Part shown: positions 18,101 to 27,424 of the stretch, in pieces | Layout of the letters: each line of letters begins with the position of its first letter | Position numbering within the stretch: the first letter of the stretch is position 1 | Source of the DNA: Bacteroidota bacterium | GTDB taxonomy: Bacteria > Bacteroidota > Bacteroidia > Chitinophagales > Chitinophagaceae | Reading direction: 5' to 3' | DNA length: 64,000 bases | Assembly: GCA_018267615.1 (NCBI GenBank) | Contig: JAFDYD010000004.1 | Location: 210,432-274,431 of the forward strand | Notes under the pieces: model-generated | The model's input: only the letters and a program-made list of their open reading frames with translations | Database searches by the model: none | What the model was told of the DNA's origin: nothing | Program-made: the position numbers and the translations under genes

Positions 18101-18141
18101 CTGTTAAAAAACAGGTACTATTGTTTTAACAGTATTTTTTT
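18101..18141 (+). terminator. Intrinsic terminator after the small-protein pair
   Basis: CTGTTAAAA (18101-18109) pairs with TTTTAACAG (18124-18132) across a 14-nt loop, followed by TATTTTTTT. It ends the two-gene unit starting at 17379. Confidence 0.75.
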
Positions 18142-18152
18142 AGAGGTTCCTG

Positions 18153-18160
18153 TAAATTTG
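18153..18160 (+). promoter_or_regulatory. Candidate -7 box (TAAATTTG) 6 bp before a start codon
   Basis: TAAATTTG matches TAnnTTTG exactly and follows a terminator. The ATG of the next gene starts 6 bp after it, so the transcript would have almost no 5' leader. No clear -33 element. Confidence 0.4.
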
Positions 18161-18166
18161 GGTCAT

Positions 18167-18403
18167 ATGGCAAGGATTTTTTTCATAGCGATAGCATTCT
18201 ATCTTGCATACAGACTCGTGTTCGATCTGATTTTACCTGTCTATAAAACCGGCAAACACATGAAGCAACAATTCAGCAATATGCATGATCAAATGCATCA
18301 AAATAATCAGCAGCAACAAACTGCGAATACACAAGCCAATCGGCCAACTTCCAAATCTAAGGTTGGAGAGTATATCGATTTTGAAGAGACGAAGGAACCG
18401 TGA
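18167..18403 (+). CDS. DUF4834-like small membrane protein
   Basis: A 78-residue protein with one N-terminal hydrophobic helix (about 3-24), a Gln/Met/His-rich middle and the C-terminal motif GEYIDFEETK. This arrangement is that of DUF4834 proteins of Bacteroidota, whose function is unknown. The ATG at 18167 is preferred to an upstream TTG (18158), which lies inside the -7 box. It stands alone and convergent with the HAD gene. Confidence 0.7.
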   Translation: MARIFFIAIAFYLAYRLVFDLILPVYKTGKHMKQQFSNMHDQMHQNNQQQQTANTQANRPTSKSKVGEYIDFEETKEP

Positions 18404-18488
18404 TGATTTTAAACTTCTATCTACATATATGGCAAATTTTTTTTCACCACACAGGCACATAGAACCATAGATTCACATAGAGGGCGTT

Positions 18489-19112
18489 TTATAAATCATT
18501 CCATTCAATATTTGTGATATCTTTTCCGGGCTTTAGAAAAAAACCTTTTAGTCCTGCTGCGTTTGCGCCTTCTACATTTATCATTGCATCATCAACAAAT
18601 AAAGTTGAAGGGGCGGTTAAATTATTTTCACGGATAATAAATTCAAAAGCTTCTTTATCTGGCTTGCGCATTTTTAGCAAATGAGAGTAATATGCTTTTT
18701 CGAAATGATCATTCAATTCTCCGTCGTTGAATGTCTCTTTATAAATTTTTCCAACTTCTTCCATATGCAGCGAATTGGTATTGCTGAATAAAAAGAGCCT
18801 GTATTTTTTTCTCAATTCATTTAAAAGTTTGATACGCTTCGCAGGAAAATCGAGCAGCAAGGCATTCCATGCTTTAATGATTGTGTAGTCGGGCACATCG
18901 ATTTTTATAAGGGATTTCAGATTATCGATAAACTGCCGATCGTTGATTTTTCCTACTTCATAGTCCTTGAAAAAAGAAGCCGCAAAACCATGACCGAAAT
19001 AATGATGGAAATCTTTTGCACCGAGATCTACGAAAGCTTTTTCAGTAAGATTGTTGTCGAGATTTATAATAACCCCGCCAAGATCGAAGATGATGGTATC
19101 AATTTTTCCCAT
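18489..19112 (-). CDS. HAD superfamily (IA) phosphatase-like hydrolase
   Basis: A 207-residue cytoplasmic HAD hydrolase. Motif I is IIFDLGGVI with nucleophile candidate Asp10, motif II is FLFSNTN, motif III includes KMRKPDKEAFEF with the conserved Lys, and motif IV is TLFVDDAMIN. An alpha-helical cap lies between motifs I and II. Members include sugar-phosphate and nucleotide phosphatases; the substrate cannot be told. It lies downstream of the GH3 gene in the same direction, 105 bp beyond it, with an inverted repeat between. Confidence 0.88.
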   Translation of the reverse strand: MGKIDTIIFDLGGVIINLDNNLTEKAFVDLGAKDFHHYFGHGFAASFFKDYEVGKINDRQFIDNLKSLIKIDVPDYTIIKAWNALLLDFPAKRIKLLNELRKKYRLFLFSNTNSLHMEEVGKIYKETFNDGELNDHFEKAYYSHLLKMRKPDKEAFEFIIRENNLTAPSTLFVDDAMINVEGANAAGLKGFFLKPGKDITNIEWNDL

Positions 19113-19141
19113 AAAAATTTAGTGGTGAACCATGACGAATG

Positions 19142-19212
19142 AATGTGCGAATTTACCAATGTGCGGATGTGCAAATTATTTTTAAATAATTTTCAACAAG
19201 AATTCGCACATT
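19142..19212. repeat. Inverted repeat after the GH3 gene
   Basis: AATGTGCGAATT (19142-19153) is the exact reverse complement of AATTCGCACATT (19201-19212). A smaller internal stem (AAATTATTT / AAATAATTT) lies between. It begins 5 bp past the GH3 stop and may end the transcript of the glycan locus. Confidence 0.6.
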
Positions 19213-19216
19213 AAAA

Positions 19217-21493
19217 CTATTTATCTAAAACAAAATCCGCTTCCTTCACATCTTGTGAATTCGTACCCACAAAAACTTTGAAATCGCCGGCTTCATAAAC
19301 ATATTTCAAATCGCTGTTGTAGAATTTCAGGTTATCAAGGCCGATAGAAAAAGTCACTTCTTTGCTTTCACCTTTTTTCAAAAATATCTTTTGAAATTTT
19401 TTCAGCTCTTTTACAGGTTGCGTTACACTTGCCACCATATCGCGGGTGTACAACTGCACTGTTTCTTCTCCATCATAATTTCCGGTATTGGTCACCGTTA
19501 CCTTTACCCTTAAAGTTTCTCCGGGTATAATATGTTTTTTATTCAATGTGATATCGCTATAAGAAAATGTAGTATAACTCAATCCATATCCAAACGGATA
19601 TAATGGATCGTTTGATACGTCAAGATAGTTTGATTTGAATTTTGGAAATCCTGTTCCATCATAAGGGCGACCTGTATTTTTATGACTATAATAAATCGGA
19701 ATCTGGCCTACATTCCGAGGGAAAGTTGCTGTTATCTTCCCTGATGGATTATAGTTTCCAAAGAGAACATCTGCAATAGCATTACCTGCTTCTGTTCCTC
19801 CAAACCATGTATCGAGTATCGCAGTTGCGTGATCATTTTCCCAAGTCAATGTCATTGGTCTTCCGTTAAACAAAACGACAACTACTGGCTTGCCAGTTTT
19901 CACCAATGCCTGTAAAAGATTTTCCTGGCTTTCAGGAATGCCGATATTAGACATGCTGGAAGCTTCGCCAGTCATGTCGGCTGCTTCGCCGACGACTGCA
20001 ACAACAACATCTGATTTATTAGCTGCATCAACGGCTTCATTAATCATTTCTTGGGGAGAACGACTATCCACTTCTATTTCGGGTCCGAATACGTTTACTC
20101 TTTTTATAAAACTTGTATCATCAGATAAATTCGCGCCTTTTGCGTAAATCACATTCACCGAACTGCCGGCAACATTTTTTATTCCGTCGATCACCGTTAC
20201 ATCTTTGCTGAAATCTCCGGACACACTCCAGGTTCCGAGCATGTTTCTTTGACTGTTTGCCAGTGGTCCAACCAATGCGATGGTTCCGGATTTTTTTAAA
20301 GGAAGTGTTTGATTATTGTTTTTTAAAAGCACGAAACAATGAGCAGCGATTTCTCTTGCGGCTCTTCTATGTTCTTCAGAGAGAATTTCTTTCGCTGCTC
20401 TGTCTGTACTCATTCTGCGGTATGGATCATCAAACAAACCGAGTTTATATTTTGCTTCGAGGATTCTTCTGCAGGCTGCGTCTATTTGTTGTTGCGTAAC
20501 CTTTCCTTCCTGTAATGATTTTTTCAGCGTGTTCAAAAAACCTTCAGCAACCATATCCATATCGAGTCCGGCACGCAATGATAGTGCAGATACTTCCTGC
20601 AAATTGCCCATGCCATGCGCGATCATCTCACTAACCGAAGTATAATCCGAAACCACAAGACCTTTAAAGCCCCATTGCTTGCGCAGTAAATCGGTCAATA
20701 ACCATTTGTTACCAGTAGCAGGAATGCCATCAATCTCATTGAAAGAACTCATCACACTTCCCACGCCTGCATCGATTGCTGCTTTGTATGGCGCTAAATA
20801 AAATTGATACATGCGCAGGCGGCTCATATCAGAAGGATTATAATCTCTTCCTGCTTCGGCTGCACCGTATAATGCGAAATGTTTTACGCAGGCCATCACC
20901 GCGTCATTTTTCGTAAGATCATTTCCCTGGTAACCTTTTACCATTGCGCGCGCAACGAGTGAACCTAGATAAGGATCTTCACCCGCACCTTCTGCAATTC
21001 TTCCCCAACGCGGATCACGAGCGATATCAACCATCGGCGAATAAGCCCAGTCAATTCCGTCAGCACTTGCTTCTGTTGCCGCGATACGCGCAGATCGTTC
21101 AATCAATGTCGTGTCCCACGAACAGGATAATCCAAGTGGAATCGGGAAAACTGTTTTGTGTCCATGTATCACATCCAATCCAAAAATGAGTGGTATATGC
21201 AGTCTCGAATTTTTTACCGCGATATCCTGCGCCTGGCGAATTTTATCGGGGCCAGTAGTGATTCCAAACAAGCCTCCAACAAATCCTTTCCGGATTTTAT
21301 CATCTACATCTTTACTAACTACAGATCCCGTGACAGCACCGCCTGGCGTAACAAGATTTAACTGGCCGATTTTTTCTTCCAGTGTCATTTTGCTCATCAG
21401 GTTGGTGATGAACGCATTCATTTTTGCATCCTGCGCATGCAGTTGATTAACAAAAAATATAATCGCTAAAAACAATAGCTGATTTTTTTTCAT
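19217..21493 (-). CDS. bglX: GH3 beta-glucosidase (BglX-type), exported
   Basis: A periplasmic or surface beta-glucosidase releasing glucose from short oligosaccharides. A signal peptide (cleaved near QLHAQ) is followed by the GH3 N-terminal TIM barrel with KHF and the nucleophile Asp283 in VVSDYTS, a C-terminal alpha/beta-sandwich domain (about 390-620), and a fibronectin-III-like domain (about 665-750, HIIPGETLRVKVTVTNTG). At 758 residues it matches BglX. It is the last gene of the glycan locus. With three GH144 enzymes upstream, sophoro-oligosaccharides are a likely substrate, since BglX-type GH3 enzymes acting on beta-1,2 linkages are known in Bacteroides; specificity here is inference. 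Confidence 0.92.
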   Translation of the reverse strand: MKKNQLLFLAIIFFVNQLHAQDAKMNAFITNLMSKMTLEEKIGQLNLVTPGGAVTGSVVSKDVDDKIRKGFVGGLFGITTGPDKIRQAQDIAVKNSRLHIPLIFGLDVIHGHKTVFPIPLGLSCSWDTTLIERSARIAATEASADGIDWAYSPMVDIARDPRWGRIAEGAGEDPYLGSLVARAMVKGYQGNDLTKNDAVMACVKHFALYGAAEAGRDYNPSDMSRLRMYQFYLAPYKAAIDAGVGSVMSSFNEIDGIPATGNKWLLTDLLRKQWGFKGLVVSDYTSVSEMIAHGMGNLQEVSALSLRAGLDMDMVAEGFLNTLKKSLQEGKVTQQQIDAACRRILEAKYKLGLFDDPYRRMSTDRAAKEILSEEHRRAAREIAAHCFVLLKNNNQTLPLKKSGTIALVGPLANSQRNMLGTWSVSGDFSKDVTVIDGIKNVAGSSVNVIYAKGANLSDDTSFIKRVNVFGPEIEVDSRSPQEMINEAVDAANKSDVVVAVVGEAADMTGEASSMSNIGIPESQENLLQALVKTGKPVVVVLFNGRPMTLTWENDHATAILDTWFGGTEAGNAIADVLFGNYNPSGKITATFPRNVGQIPIYYSHKNTGRPYDGTGFPKFKSNYLDVSNDPLYPFGYGLSYTTFSYSDITLNKKHIIPGETLRVKVTVTNTGNYDGEETVQLYTRDMVASVTQPVKELKKFQKIFLKKGESKEVTFSIGLDNLKFYNSDLKYVYEAGDFKVFVGTNSQDVKEADFVLDK

Positions 21494-21539
21494 GTGGCAA
21501 TTTTTTATTCGTGATTCAAGTTATTATTAAGGTAATTTT

Positions 21540-22202
21540 TTATTTTACTAAATACGGCTGAATGATTTTTTGCCAGATAGCATATCCTTTGGCGTTCATA
21601 TGCAAACTATCTTCCACATAAATTTCCGGCTTCGGCTTTCCATCCGCATTGAGCATTTTTGGATAGACATCAATAAAAGAAATATTTTTTTGCTTTGAAA
21701 TATATTTTTTGATGAGACTGTTTGCTTCAAGCATTTTTGATTTTAATCTCGCACGACTCGGACTCGGCTTCAACGAAATGAAAGCAATCTTTTCAGAAGG
21801 AAGTTTTGCCCTGATCATTGAATATAATTTTCTGAATCGCTGAAAAACCATTTTTGCCGTTACTGTATCGGAGGAAGCGAGATCATTTTCGCCGCAATAG
21901 ATAACAATTTGTTTTGTATCGTATCGGAAGATCACATCATCGGCATAGCGAATCACGTCCAACAGTGTTGATCCACCAAAACCGCGATTGATAATCGTAT
22001 AACTTGGAAAATAATCGGCTACGTCTCTCCATTTTGTAAAGGAAGAACTCCCTACAAAAAGAATGGCTTGCCTTGGTGGGGCACTAATGCTATCCTGCTT
22101 TTTGAAAGCCCTGATATCGTCAATAAATGGTTGTGCAATAACTGAGCTGCAGGTAATGACGAGCAGATATATTAAAATCAATTTGTAAAAAAACTTGATC
22201 AT
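21540..22202 (-). CDS. SGNH/GDSL-family hydrolase, exported
   Basis: A 220-residue secreted esterase-like protein. A signal peptide ends near SVIAQ. Block I is GSSSF (in place of GDS), block III is YCGENDL, and block V is DSLHMNAKGY with the catalytic Asp-x-x-His. Family members deacetylate or de-esterify polysaccharides. Placed between GH3 and GH43 with 46- and 12-bp gaps, it probably removes acyl groups from the glycan handled by the locus. Confidence 0.85.
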   Translation of the reverse strand: MIKFFYKLILIYLLVITCSSVIAQPFIDDIRAFKKQDSISAPPRQAILFVGSSSFTKWRDVADYFPSYTIINRGFGGSTLLDVIRYADDVIFRYDTKQIVIYCGENDLASSDTVTAKMVFQRFRKLYSMIRAKLPSEKIAFISLKPSPSRARLKSKMLEANSLIKKYISKQKNISFIDVYPKMLNADGKPKPEIYVEDSLHMNAKGYAIWQKIIQPYLVK

Positions 22203-22214
22203 GTGGTGATGTAT

Positions 22215-23972
22215 TTATTCGGCTTTGAAAATTTTAGTTTTTGCAGACAATCCATTTTCATTGATCGCTTCAATACAAAAATAATATGCGCGGTCCTTAT
22301 CCATTGCTTTAAAATAATATTGATTATCTCCGTGTACCATCACACAACTGTATAATTTGTCAGGCGCAATACCATAATAAATATTATATGCATAGGCATT
22401 ATTCACAGCATACCATTTTATAACAGCATTTCGTTTATCATTTTCACTACGTAATACGATAAAATTTTTAACTGTATCAGGTTTTGCTCCATGACCTTTT
22501 CCAAAAACACGCAATCCGCTGATCGCAAATTTTCCGGTGGGCATATGAATATTTTCGAGTTTGATAAAACGTGTTTCTATTGGTTGGGGCAATTCAATAT
22601 AATCATGCGGAACATCCGTTTTATTCTGACTTTTATCTACCAATATTTTCCAATTTTTGCCATCAACAGATTGCCATAATTTATATTGGTGATAAATGCC
22701 GTTTATTTTTCCGAGAAAACTGCTGTCCACATCCTGGTCAGCATAATTGATTTGTATGGCGCGAACAGTACTTACGCTTCCAAGATCAGATTGAATAAAC
22801 TCTCCTGCTTTTGCAGAAGCGGCGCTCCAATAAGTGCGGATACTTTCGTCTACTGCAAAATTAGGTTCATAACCACCATAAGTAGACGAAACCTGTACAG
22901 GCCGGTTATAGTTTAGTAACATCCATCCCGTAAAATTTCCATCGAGATGATCTTTTTTTTCTGCAGGAAGATATTGAGGATAATCGCCGAAGGCGGTATT
23001 GGTGTATAACAGGTCATCCTTATCAAACCCTGCTGGCCATATACCGAGGCGCCGCTCGAAATTATTTTTCATATTCACAACGATCGATGATATATGCCAC
23101 CAATTGCCAAAGAGATCCTGGTACGTTGCTCCATGTCCCGCTCCTCTTGCAAAACCACCGGGCTTGTATGAAAATGGATTGTGTGATTGATAGGTAAATG
23201 GTCCCAATGGATGATCCGAAATATATACTCCATCTCCATAACCGCTCATCTCTGTACCAGGTGCGCCGTATTGCAAATAATATTTACCATTATGTTTATT
23301 CATCCACGCACCTTCTATAAATGGATTCAGGAAATTGTTATCGTTATATTCACCAAACCTTTCCCAGCCGTGAAGATCATCATGAAGTTTTATTAATTCT
23401 TTGTGCTCGCCGAACGGCTGTAAACTTTTTCTGTCGATCTCCCAACCATACAATGGATAAAGATTGCTTGATCCATGATAGAGATAAATTCTTCCGTCAT
23501 CATCCAGAAAAAAACCAGGATCCCACGCGCCAGCCTGGAAAGAATCAACCGCTTCCTTCCACATATTCTTTTTTGGGTCGGTACTCATCCACAGCGGGAA
23601 ATTTTTTGTGTAGGTTGAACCAATGAGCAACAATGTATCTCCAAGCACCAGCGTTGCGGGAGCGCAGAGATCATCGTACACATGGTGATATGGTTTTAAA
23701 AAAGAATGGCTTTTGAAATTCCAGTGAAGCATATCGTGACTCCACCAATAACCCCACTGGTTTGTAGAAAAAAGATAATAATCACCTTTGAAGAGTACGA
23801 TCACCGGATCTGCAGTTGCACGATGGCGGCCGGCTTCGGAAAAATTAGGAATCGGCGTATAACCATAGTCGATATTAATGGGATTGCAATAAGTGTGTTG
23901 CTGCGACCACACGTTATTTCCAAAAAATAAAAGAAAAAAAATCCATCCACAAAAAGCGAATCTTGATTTCAT
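22215..23972 (-). CDS. GH43-like glycosidase with F5/8-type C domain
   Basis: A signal peptide (ending NNVWSQ) leads a five-bladed propeller of GH43 type. The three acidic residues can be placed in ADPVIVLFKGDYYLFST (base), GAWDPGFFLDDDG (pKa modulator) and FIEGAWMNKHNGK (acid). A discoidin/F5/8C carbohydrate-binding domain follows (about residues 345-490), then a C-terminal fibronectin-III-like domain. 585 residues from the ATG at 23972; a longer reading from 24035 would overlap doxX and place 21 residues before the signal peptide. GH43 enzymes act on arabinosides, xylosides or galactosides, so the target glycan may carry side chains. Confidence 0.88.
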   Translation of the reverse strand: MKSRFAFCGWIFFLLFFGNNVWSQQHTYCNPINIDYGYTPIPNFSEAGRHRATADPVIVLFKGDYYLFSTNQWGYWWSHDMLHWNFKSHSFLKPYHHVYDDLCAPATLVLGDTLLLIGSTYTKNFPLWMSTDPKKNMWKEAVDSFQAGAWDPGFFLDDDGRIYLYHGSSNLYPLYGWEIDRKSLQPFGEHKELIKLHDDLHGWERFGEYNDNNFLNPFIEGAWMNKHNGKYYLQYGAPGTEMSGYGDGVYISDHPLGPFTYQSHNPFSYKPGGFARGAGHGATYQDLFGNWWHISSIVVNMKNNFERRLGIWPAGFDKDDLLYTNTAFGDYPQYLPAEKKDHLDGNFTGWMLLNYNRPVQVSSTYGGYEPNFAVDESIRTYWSAASAKAGEFIQSDLGSVSTVRAIQINYADQDVDSSFLGKINGIYHQYKLWQSVDGKNWKILVDKSQNKTDVPHDYIELPQPIETRFIKLENIHMPTGKFAISGLRVFGKGHGAKPDTVKNFIVLRSENDKRNAVIKWYAVNNAYAYNIYYGIAPDKLYSCVMVHGDNQYYFKAMDKDRAYYFCIEAINENGLSAKTKIFKAE

Positions 23973-24000
23973 TATTCGATGTTTAAAAAATCGGATATAC

Positions 24001-24417
24001 TTATTTGCTTTCTCCAAATAATAATCTGTCGACACTCCATTTACCTGGACCGGAAAAAATAAAAACGAATCCTAATAACACGAACAGGAAAGGATATTGA
24101 TCTTCATACCAGATTTTTCCATGTCCGAGAAAAAGCGATATATAAAGCATCGTCACAATTAACACGACACATGCAACTCTTGTAAAACAACCAAGCAAAA
24201 GCATCACGCCGGCCAAGAGCTCAGCAGTCTTTCCCAAATAGACCAGCAATAATCCCATCGAAGAATTTTTGAAATTGTCCCAGCCGGCATAACCCTTCAT
24301 TGTTGCAGCGTCGAATACTTCCCAGCCATGATAGATCATAAAACCACCAACAATAATTCTAAGCAGTCCGATACCAGATTGTTGCCATATCGGATTTGGT
24401 GAAAGGAAATTTTTCAT
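24001..24417 (-). CDS. DoxX family membrane protein
   Basis: A 138-residue protein with four hydrophobic helices and the N-terminal pattern GIGLLRIIVGGFMIYHG of the DoxX family. Members are integral membrane proteins of ill-defined role, some linked to quinone-dependent oxidation or to thiol stress. The ATG at 24417 is used; a TTG two codons upstream is an alternative. It sits inside the glycan locus between GH144 and GH43, 28 bp from the GH43 start, so it is probably cotranscribed, though its role there is unclear. Confidence 0.85.
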   Translation of the reverse strand: MKNFLSPNPIWQQSGIGLLRIIVGGFMIYHGWEVFDAATMKGYAGWDNFKNSSMGLLLVYLGKTAELLAGVMLLLGCFTRVACVVLIVTMLYISLFLGHGKIWYEDQYPFLFVLLGFVFIFSGPGKWSVDRLLFGESK

Positions 24418-24515
24418 AAGCAATTTTTGTTAGGTGAATGTCAAGAATAAATTAATATTCTCTTCGTGGTGGTCAGGTTATTCAAAGATATTAAGGATAA
24501 TAAAATTTTATGATT

Positions 24516-25934
24516 TTACTTTTTGAGCCAAGGACTTGAAAAACCGAGTTTTTTTAATCCGTTTTGTATCTCTGGAATTTGCATGAATAATTTCCATATC
24601 AACCCTGTCCGGTAATTTTCTATCATCACGATGATCGGTCCCTGATCAATTGCGAGGTGCGACTTGGCGTACCAGTTTTGTGTTTCACTAAAACCATCTA
24701 CAAAACCATATTCACTCCATATCTTATCACCCAAATCATAATAGAAATGTCTCAACGCCTGCATACTGTATTCGGGTGTGTAAGGAAATGCAGATAAGGC
24801 CGCAGTCGGTTGTATCACGCCAAGATCTTCTTGCGGACAATGTGCCACATATCCTTTGTAGCTATCGCCGGCGGTTAGTCCCCAGCAATTCTCCCCATAT
24901 CCTTTAAATTTTTTTGGATTGTCGATACAATACGCTCTGTTGATAAGCGTATGATTTTTGTTTTGTTCCCAATAATCAGCCGCCCAATCCTTAAGTCCAT
25001 GCGGATCGATTCCCTGGAAAGTATATTGAGAGAAAAATAATGGTCCGCCATATTCAAATCCCAATGGCAATTTCATTCCATAATAAGTTTTGCCATTGAA
25101 AAAAGATGCGCTGTTGATCCAACTGTTTCCATACACTTCGAAAGGAATTGAATGATTGGGTGAAGATGCGGCAATGATAAAAGTGATCAGGCATTCATTC
25201 CATCCGCGGATCGGAAAATTCATATCAAATCCATTATAAGGACTCCAATGCCAGTAATAAATTGTTGTTCCACCCGCTGCATGCCAGTTGAAGTTTGCCG
25301 TTTCCCATAATTGCTTCACACGTGCGCGAAAATATTTTTCGATTTCAGTATCCCTATTAAAATATTCGCGTGCGGTGAGCAAGCCCATCATGAGGTAAGA
25401 AGTTTCGACAACATCGGCGCCGTCATCCAATCTGCCGAAAGGAATTGTTTTTCCAGTGGCGCCATTCATGAAATGCGGAAAAATTCCATGAAACGCATCG
25501 GCGTGCAATAAAAAATCCACCATCTTTTTCAATCTTCGGATAGCAGTATCTCTTCCGATCCAATTTCTTTCGACGGCAACGACGGTTGAAAGAATACCGA
25601 AGCCTGTTCCACCGATAGCACATGCTTCTGGTCCGTAAGTTCCGGTGCTGAGGTTTGGTTCGTTGTATGCTTCGTTGGCATAGTCCCAGAAATATTCGCC
25701 TCTGATGGTGTTGCTTCTTTCTCTCGCGAGACCACTAACAGGATGTCCGAAATGCCAGAAATAACGAAAGGTTTGCCTTTGTACAACGTCCAATAACGCG
25801 GAGTCGGATAAATCTTTAATGATTCCTACCGGAGCGATGGAATCCGGGTAGGTTGTTTTGATGTTTTTCTTTTGTGCAATAAGAGAATGACAACTGACAA
25901 GTATTGAGAGGAGAAATAAAATCTTGCGATGCAT
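24516..25934 (-). CDS. GH144-type glucanase (paralogue 1)
   Basis: A secreted (alpha/alpha)6-barrel enzyme of the PF10091 'glycoamylase' family, which includes GH144 endo-beta-1,2-glucanases first described from Chitinophaga. A signal peptide (MHRKILFLLS, cleaved near SLIAQ) precedes the barrel. Conserved blocks are RYFWHFGHPVSGLARERS, VETSYLMMGLL, IRGWNECLITF, GGPLFFSQYTF, GYGENCWGL, IQPTAALSAFPYTPEYSM and DQGPIIVMIENYRTGL. The start at 25934 is chosen because 28 upstream in-frame codons come from a perfect inverted repeat. 472 residues. Third of three tandem paralogues. Confidence 0.85.
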   Translation of the reverse strand: MHRKILFLLSILVSCHSLIAQKKNIKTTYPDSIAPVGIIKDLSDSALLDVVQRQTFRYFWHFGHPVSGLARERSNTIRGEYFWDYANEAYNEPNLSTGTYGPEACAIGGTGFGILSTVVAVERNWIGRDTAIRRLKKMVDFLLHADAFHGIFPHFMNGATGKTIPFGRLDDGADVVETSYLMMGLLTAREYFNRDTEIEKYFRARVKQLWETANFNWHAAGGTTIYYWHWSPYNGFDMNFPIRGWNECLITFIIAASSPNHSIPFEVYGNSWINSASFFNGKTYYGMKLPLGFEYGGPLFFSQYTFQGIDPHGLKDWAADYWEQNKNHTLINRAYCIDNPKKFKGYGENCWGLTAGDSYKGYVAHCPQEDLGVIQPTAALSAFPYTPEYSMQALRHFYYDLGDKIWSEYGFVDGFSETQNWYAKSHLAIDQGPIIVMIENYRTGLIWKLFMQIPEIQNGLKKLGFSSPWLKK

Positions 25935-25957
25935 AATGAATGTGTTTTTCAAGTTTA

Positions 25958-26022
25958 TTCTTTGCGCCTTTGCGTCTTTGCGAGAACATATTTTTCTCGC
26001 AAAGACGCAAAGGCGCAAAGAA
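25958..26022. repeat. 28-bp perfect inverted repeat between GH144 paralogues 1 and 2
   Basis: 25958-25985 (TTCTTTGCGCC...) is exactly complementary to 25995-26022 with a 9-nt loop. It lies between the stop of paralogue 2 and the start of paralogue 1, so it would form a strong hairpin in a shared mRNA and could lower expression of the distal genes. The arms are also internally repetitive (CTTTGCG units). Confidence 0.9.
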
Positions 26023-26025
26023 AAA

Positions 26026-27396
26026 TTATTTTATGTAAGGACTTTGGAATCCAAGTTTTTTTAATCCTTGTTGTATTTCTGGAATTTGCATGAACAATTT
26101 CCACATCAATCCTGTACGATAATTTTCTATCATCACGATAATCGGCCCCTGGTCGATGGCGAGTTCAGAATCTGCTACCCAATTTTGTGTTTCATTAAAA
26201 GCATCTTTGAATCCATATTGTCCCCAGATTTTATCGCCGAGATCATTATAAAAATGTTTCAATGCATTCATCGAATATTCCGGCGTGTAAGGAAATGCCG
26301 ACAATGCAGCTGTAGGTGAAATCGTTCCCCAATCATTATCGGGTGAATGTGCGTTGTATCCGTTATACGTGTCACTCGCTGTAAGTCCCCAGCAATTCTC
26401 TCCATATCCTTTAAAATGTTTTGGATTGAGCACGCAATGTTTATAGTTGATGAGCGTATGATTATAATTCTGCTCCCAATAATCTGCGTATTGGTCTTTC
26501 AATCCATGAGGATCTATTCCCATAAAACTATAGTGCGTGAAAAATAACGGTCCCCCATAGTCGAAGCCAAGTGGCAACTTGACGCCATAATATTCGCGTC
26601 CATTTTTAAAGTGATTGCTTTCGGCCCAGCAATGATCATACACACTTCGGTTAATGGCATATGTAGGCGAAGATGCAGCCAACACATACGTGATGAAACA
26701 TTCATTCCATCCGCGAATTTCAAAATTCATACTCCATCCATTATTCGGACTCCAATGCCAATATAAAAGATCGAGTCCTCCGCGAGTATGCCAATTCCAT
26801 TCAGCGCCTTCCCATAACCAGGTGATGCGGTTGCGCAATTCATTTTCATTTTGCACATCCTTATTATAATATTGACGAGCGCATAATAATCCTTCGAAGA
26901 GATAAGATGTTTCAACAAGATCTGCAGCATCATCTTTTCTGCCGAAAGGAATTGTTACACCTGTGCCTCCGTTTATAAAATGTGGGAAGATGCCGTGGTA
27001 ACTATTTGCTGTCAATAAAAAATTTACCATTTTCAATAATCGGTTTACCGCACTATCTCTTATTACCCATTTTCTTTCTGTTGCAACAATGGTTGCCATA
27101 ATACCAAAACCGCTACCGCCGATCGCGCATGCCTCGTCGCCATAATTATATGCTTTATTGCTTCGTTCTCTTGCGAGTCCACTTACAGGATGCGCGTAAT
27201 CCCAGAAATATCTAAAAGTTTGTTTCTGAACCAGGTCAAGCAGATCATCATCACTTAAATTTTTTGGACGGACTATTGCTAATTGAACTGCTTGCTTATT
27301 TTTTGTTTTTGCTGGTGCCTGCGCAGAAACAAAAAAGAAAACGTTATTCATCAATAAAAAAACAAAGAGCAATCGTTTGGATAAAACCTTTATCAT
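26026..27396 (-). CDS. GH144-type glucanase (paralogue 2)
   Basis: A 456-residue secreted paralogue of its neighbours, with a signal peptide ending near FFVSAQ. The same blocks are present: RYFWDYAHPVSGLARERS, GGSGFGIMATIVATER, VETSYLFEGLL, IRGWNECFITYVLAASSP, GYGENCWGL, ISPTAALSAFPYTPEYSM, DQGPIIVMIENYRTGL. By eye it is very close to paralogue 1, most strongly in the C-terminal third, consistent with tandem duplication. It has no added domain. Presumed endo-acting on a beta-1,2-glucan-like polymer, by family. Confidence 0.87.
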   Translation of the reverse strand: MIKVLSKRLLFVFLLMNNVFFFVSAQAPAKTKNKQAVQLAIVRPKNLSDDDLLDLVQKQTFRYFWDYAHPVSGLARERSNKAYNYGDEACAIGGSGFGIMATIVATERKWVIRDSAVNRLLKMVNFLLTANSYHGIFPHFINGGTGVTIPFGRKDDAADLVETSYLFEGLLCARQYYNKDVQNENELRNRITWLWEGAEWNWHTRGGLDLLYWHWSPNNGWSMNFEIRGWNECFITYVLAASSPTYAINRSVYDHCWAESNHFKNGREYYGVKLPLGFDYGGPLFFTHYSFMGIDPHGLKDQYADYWEQNYNHTLINYKHCVLNPKHFKGYGENCWGLTASDTYNGYNAHSPDNDWGTISPTAALSAFPYTPEYSMNALKHFYNDLGDKIWGQYGFKDAFNETQNWVADSELAIDQGPIIVMIENYRTGLMWKLFMQIPEIQQGLKKLGFQSPYIK

Positions 27397-27424
27397 GTTC
27401 GGTTGTTTTTGATCTTATTTTTTA

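Noticed and set aside
25935..26018. Longer start for GH144 paralogue 1
   Set aside because: The added residues are encoded by the perfect inverted repeat and precede a normal signal peptide.
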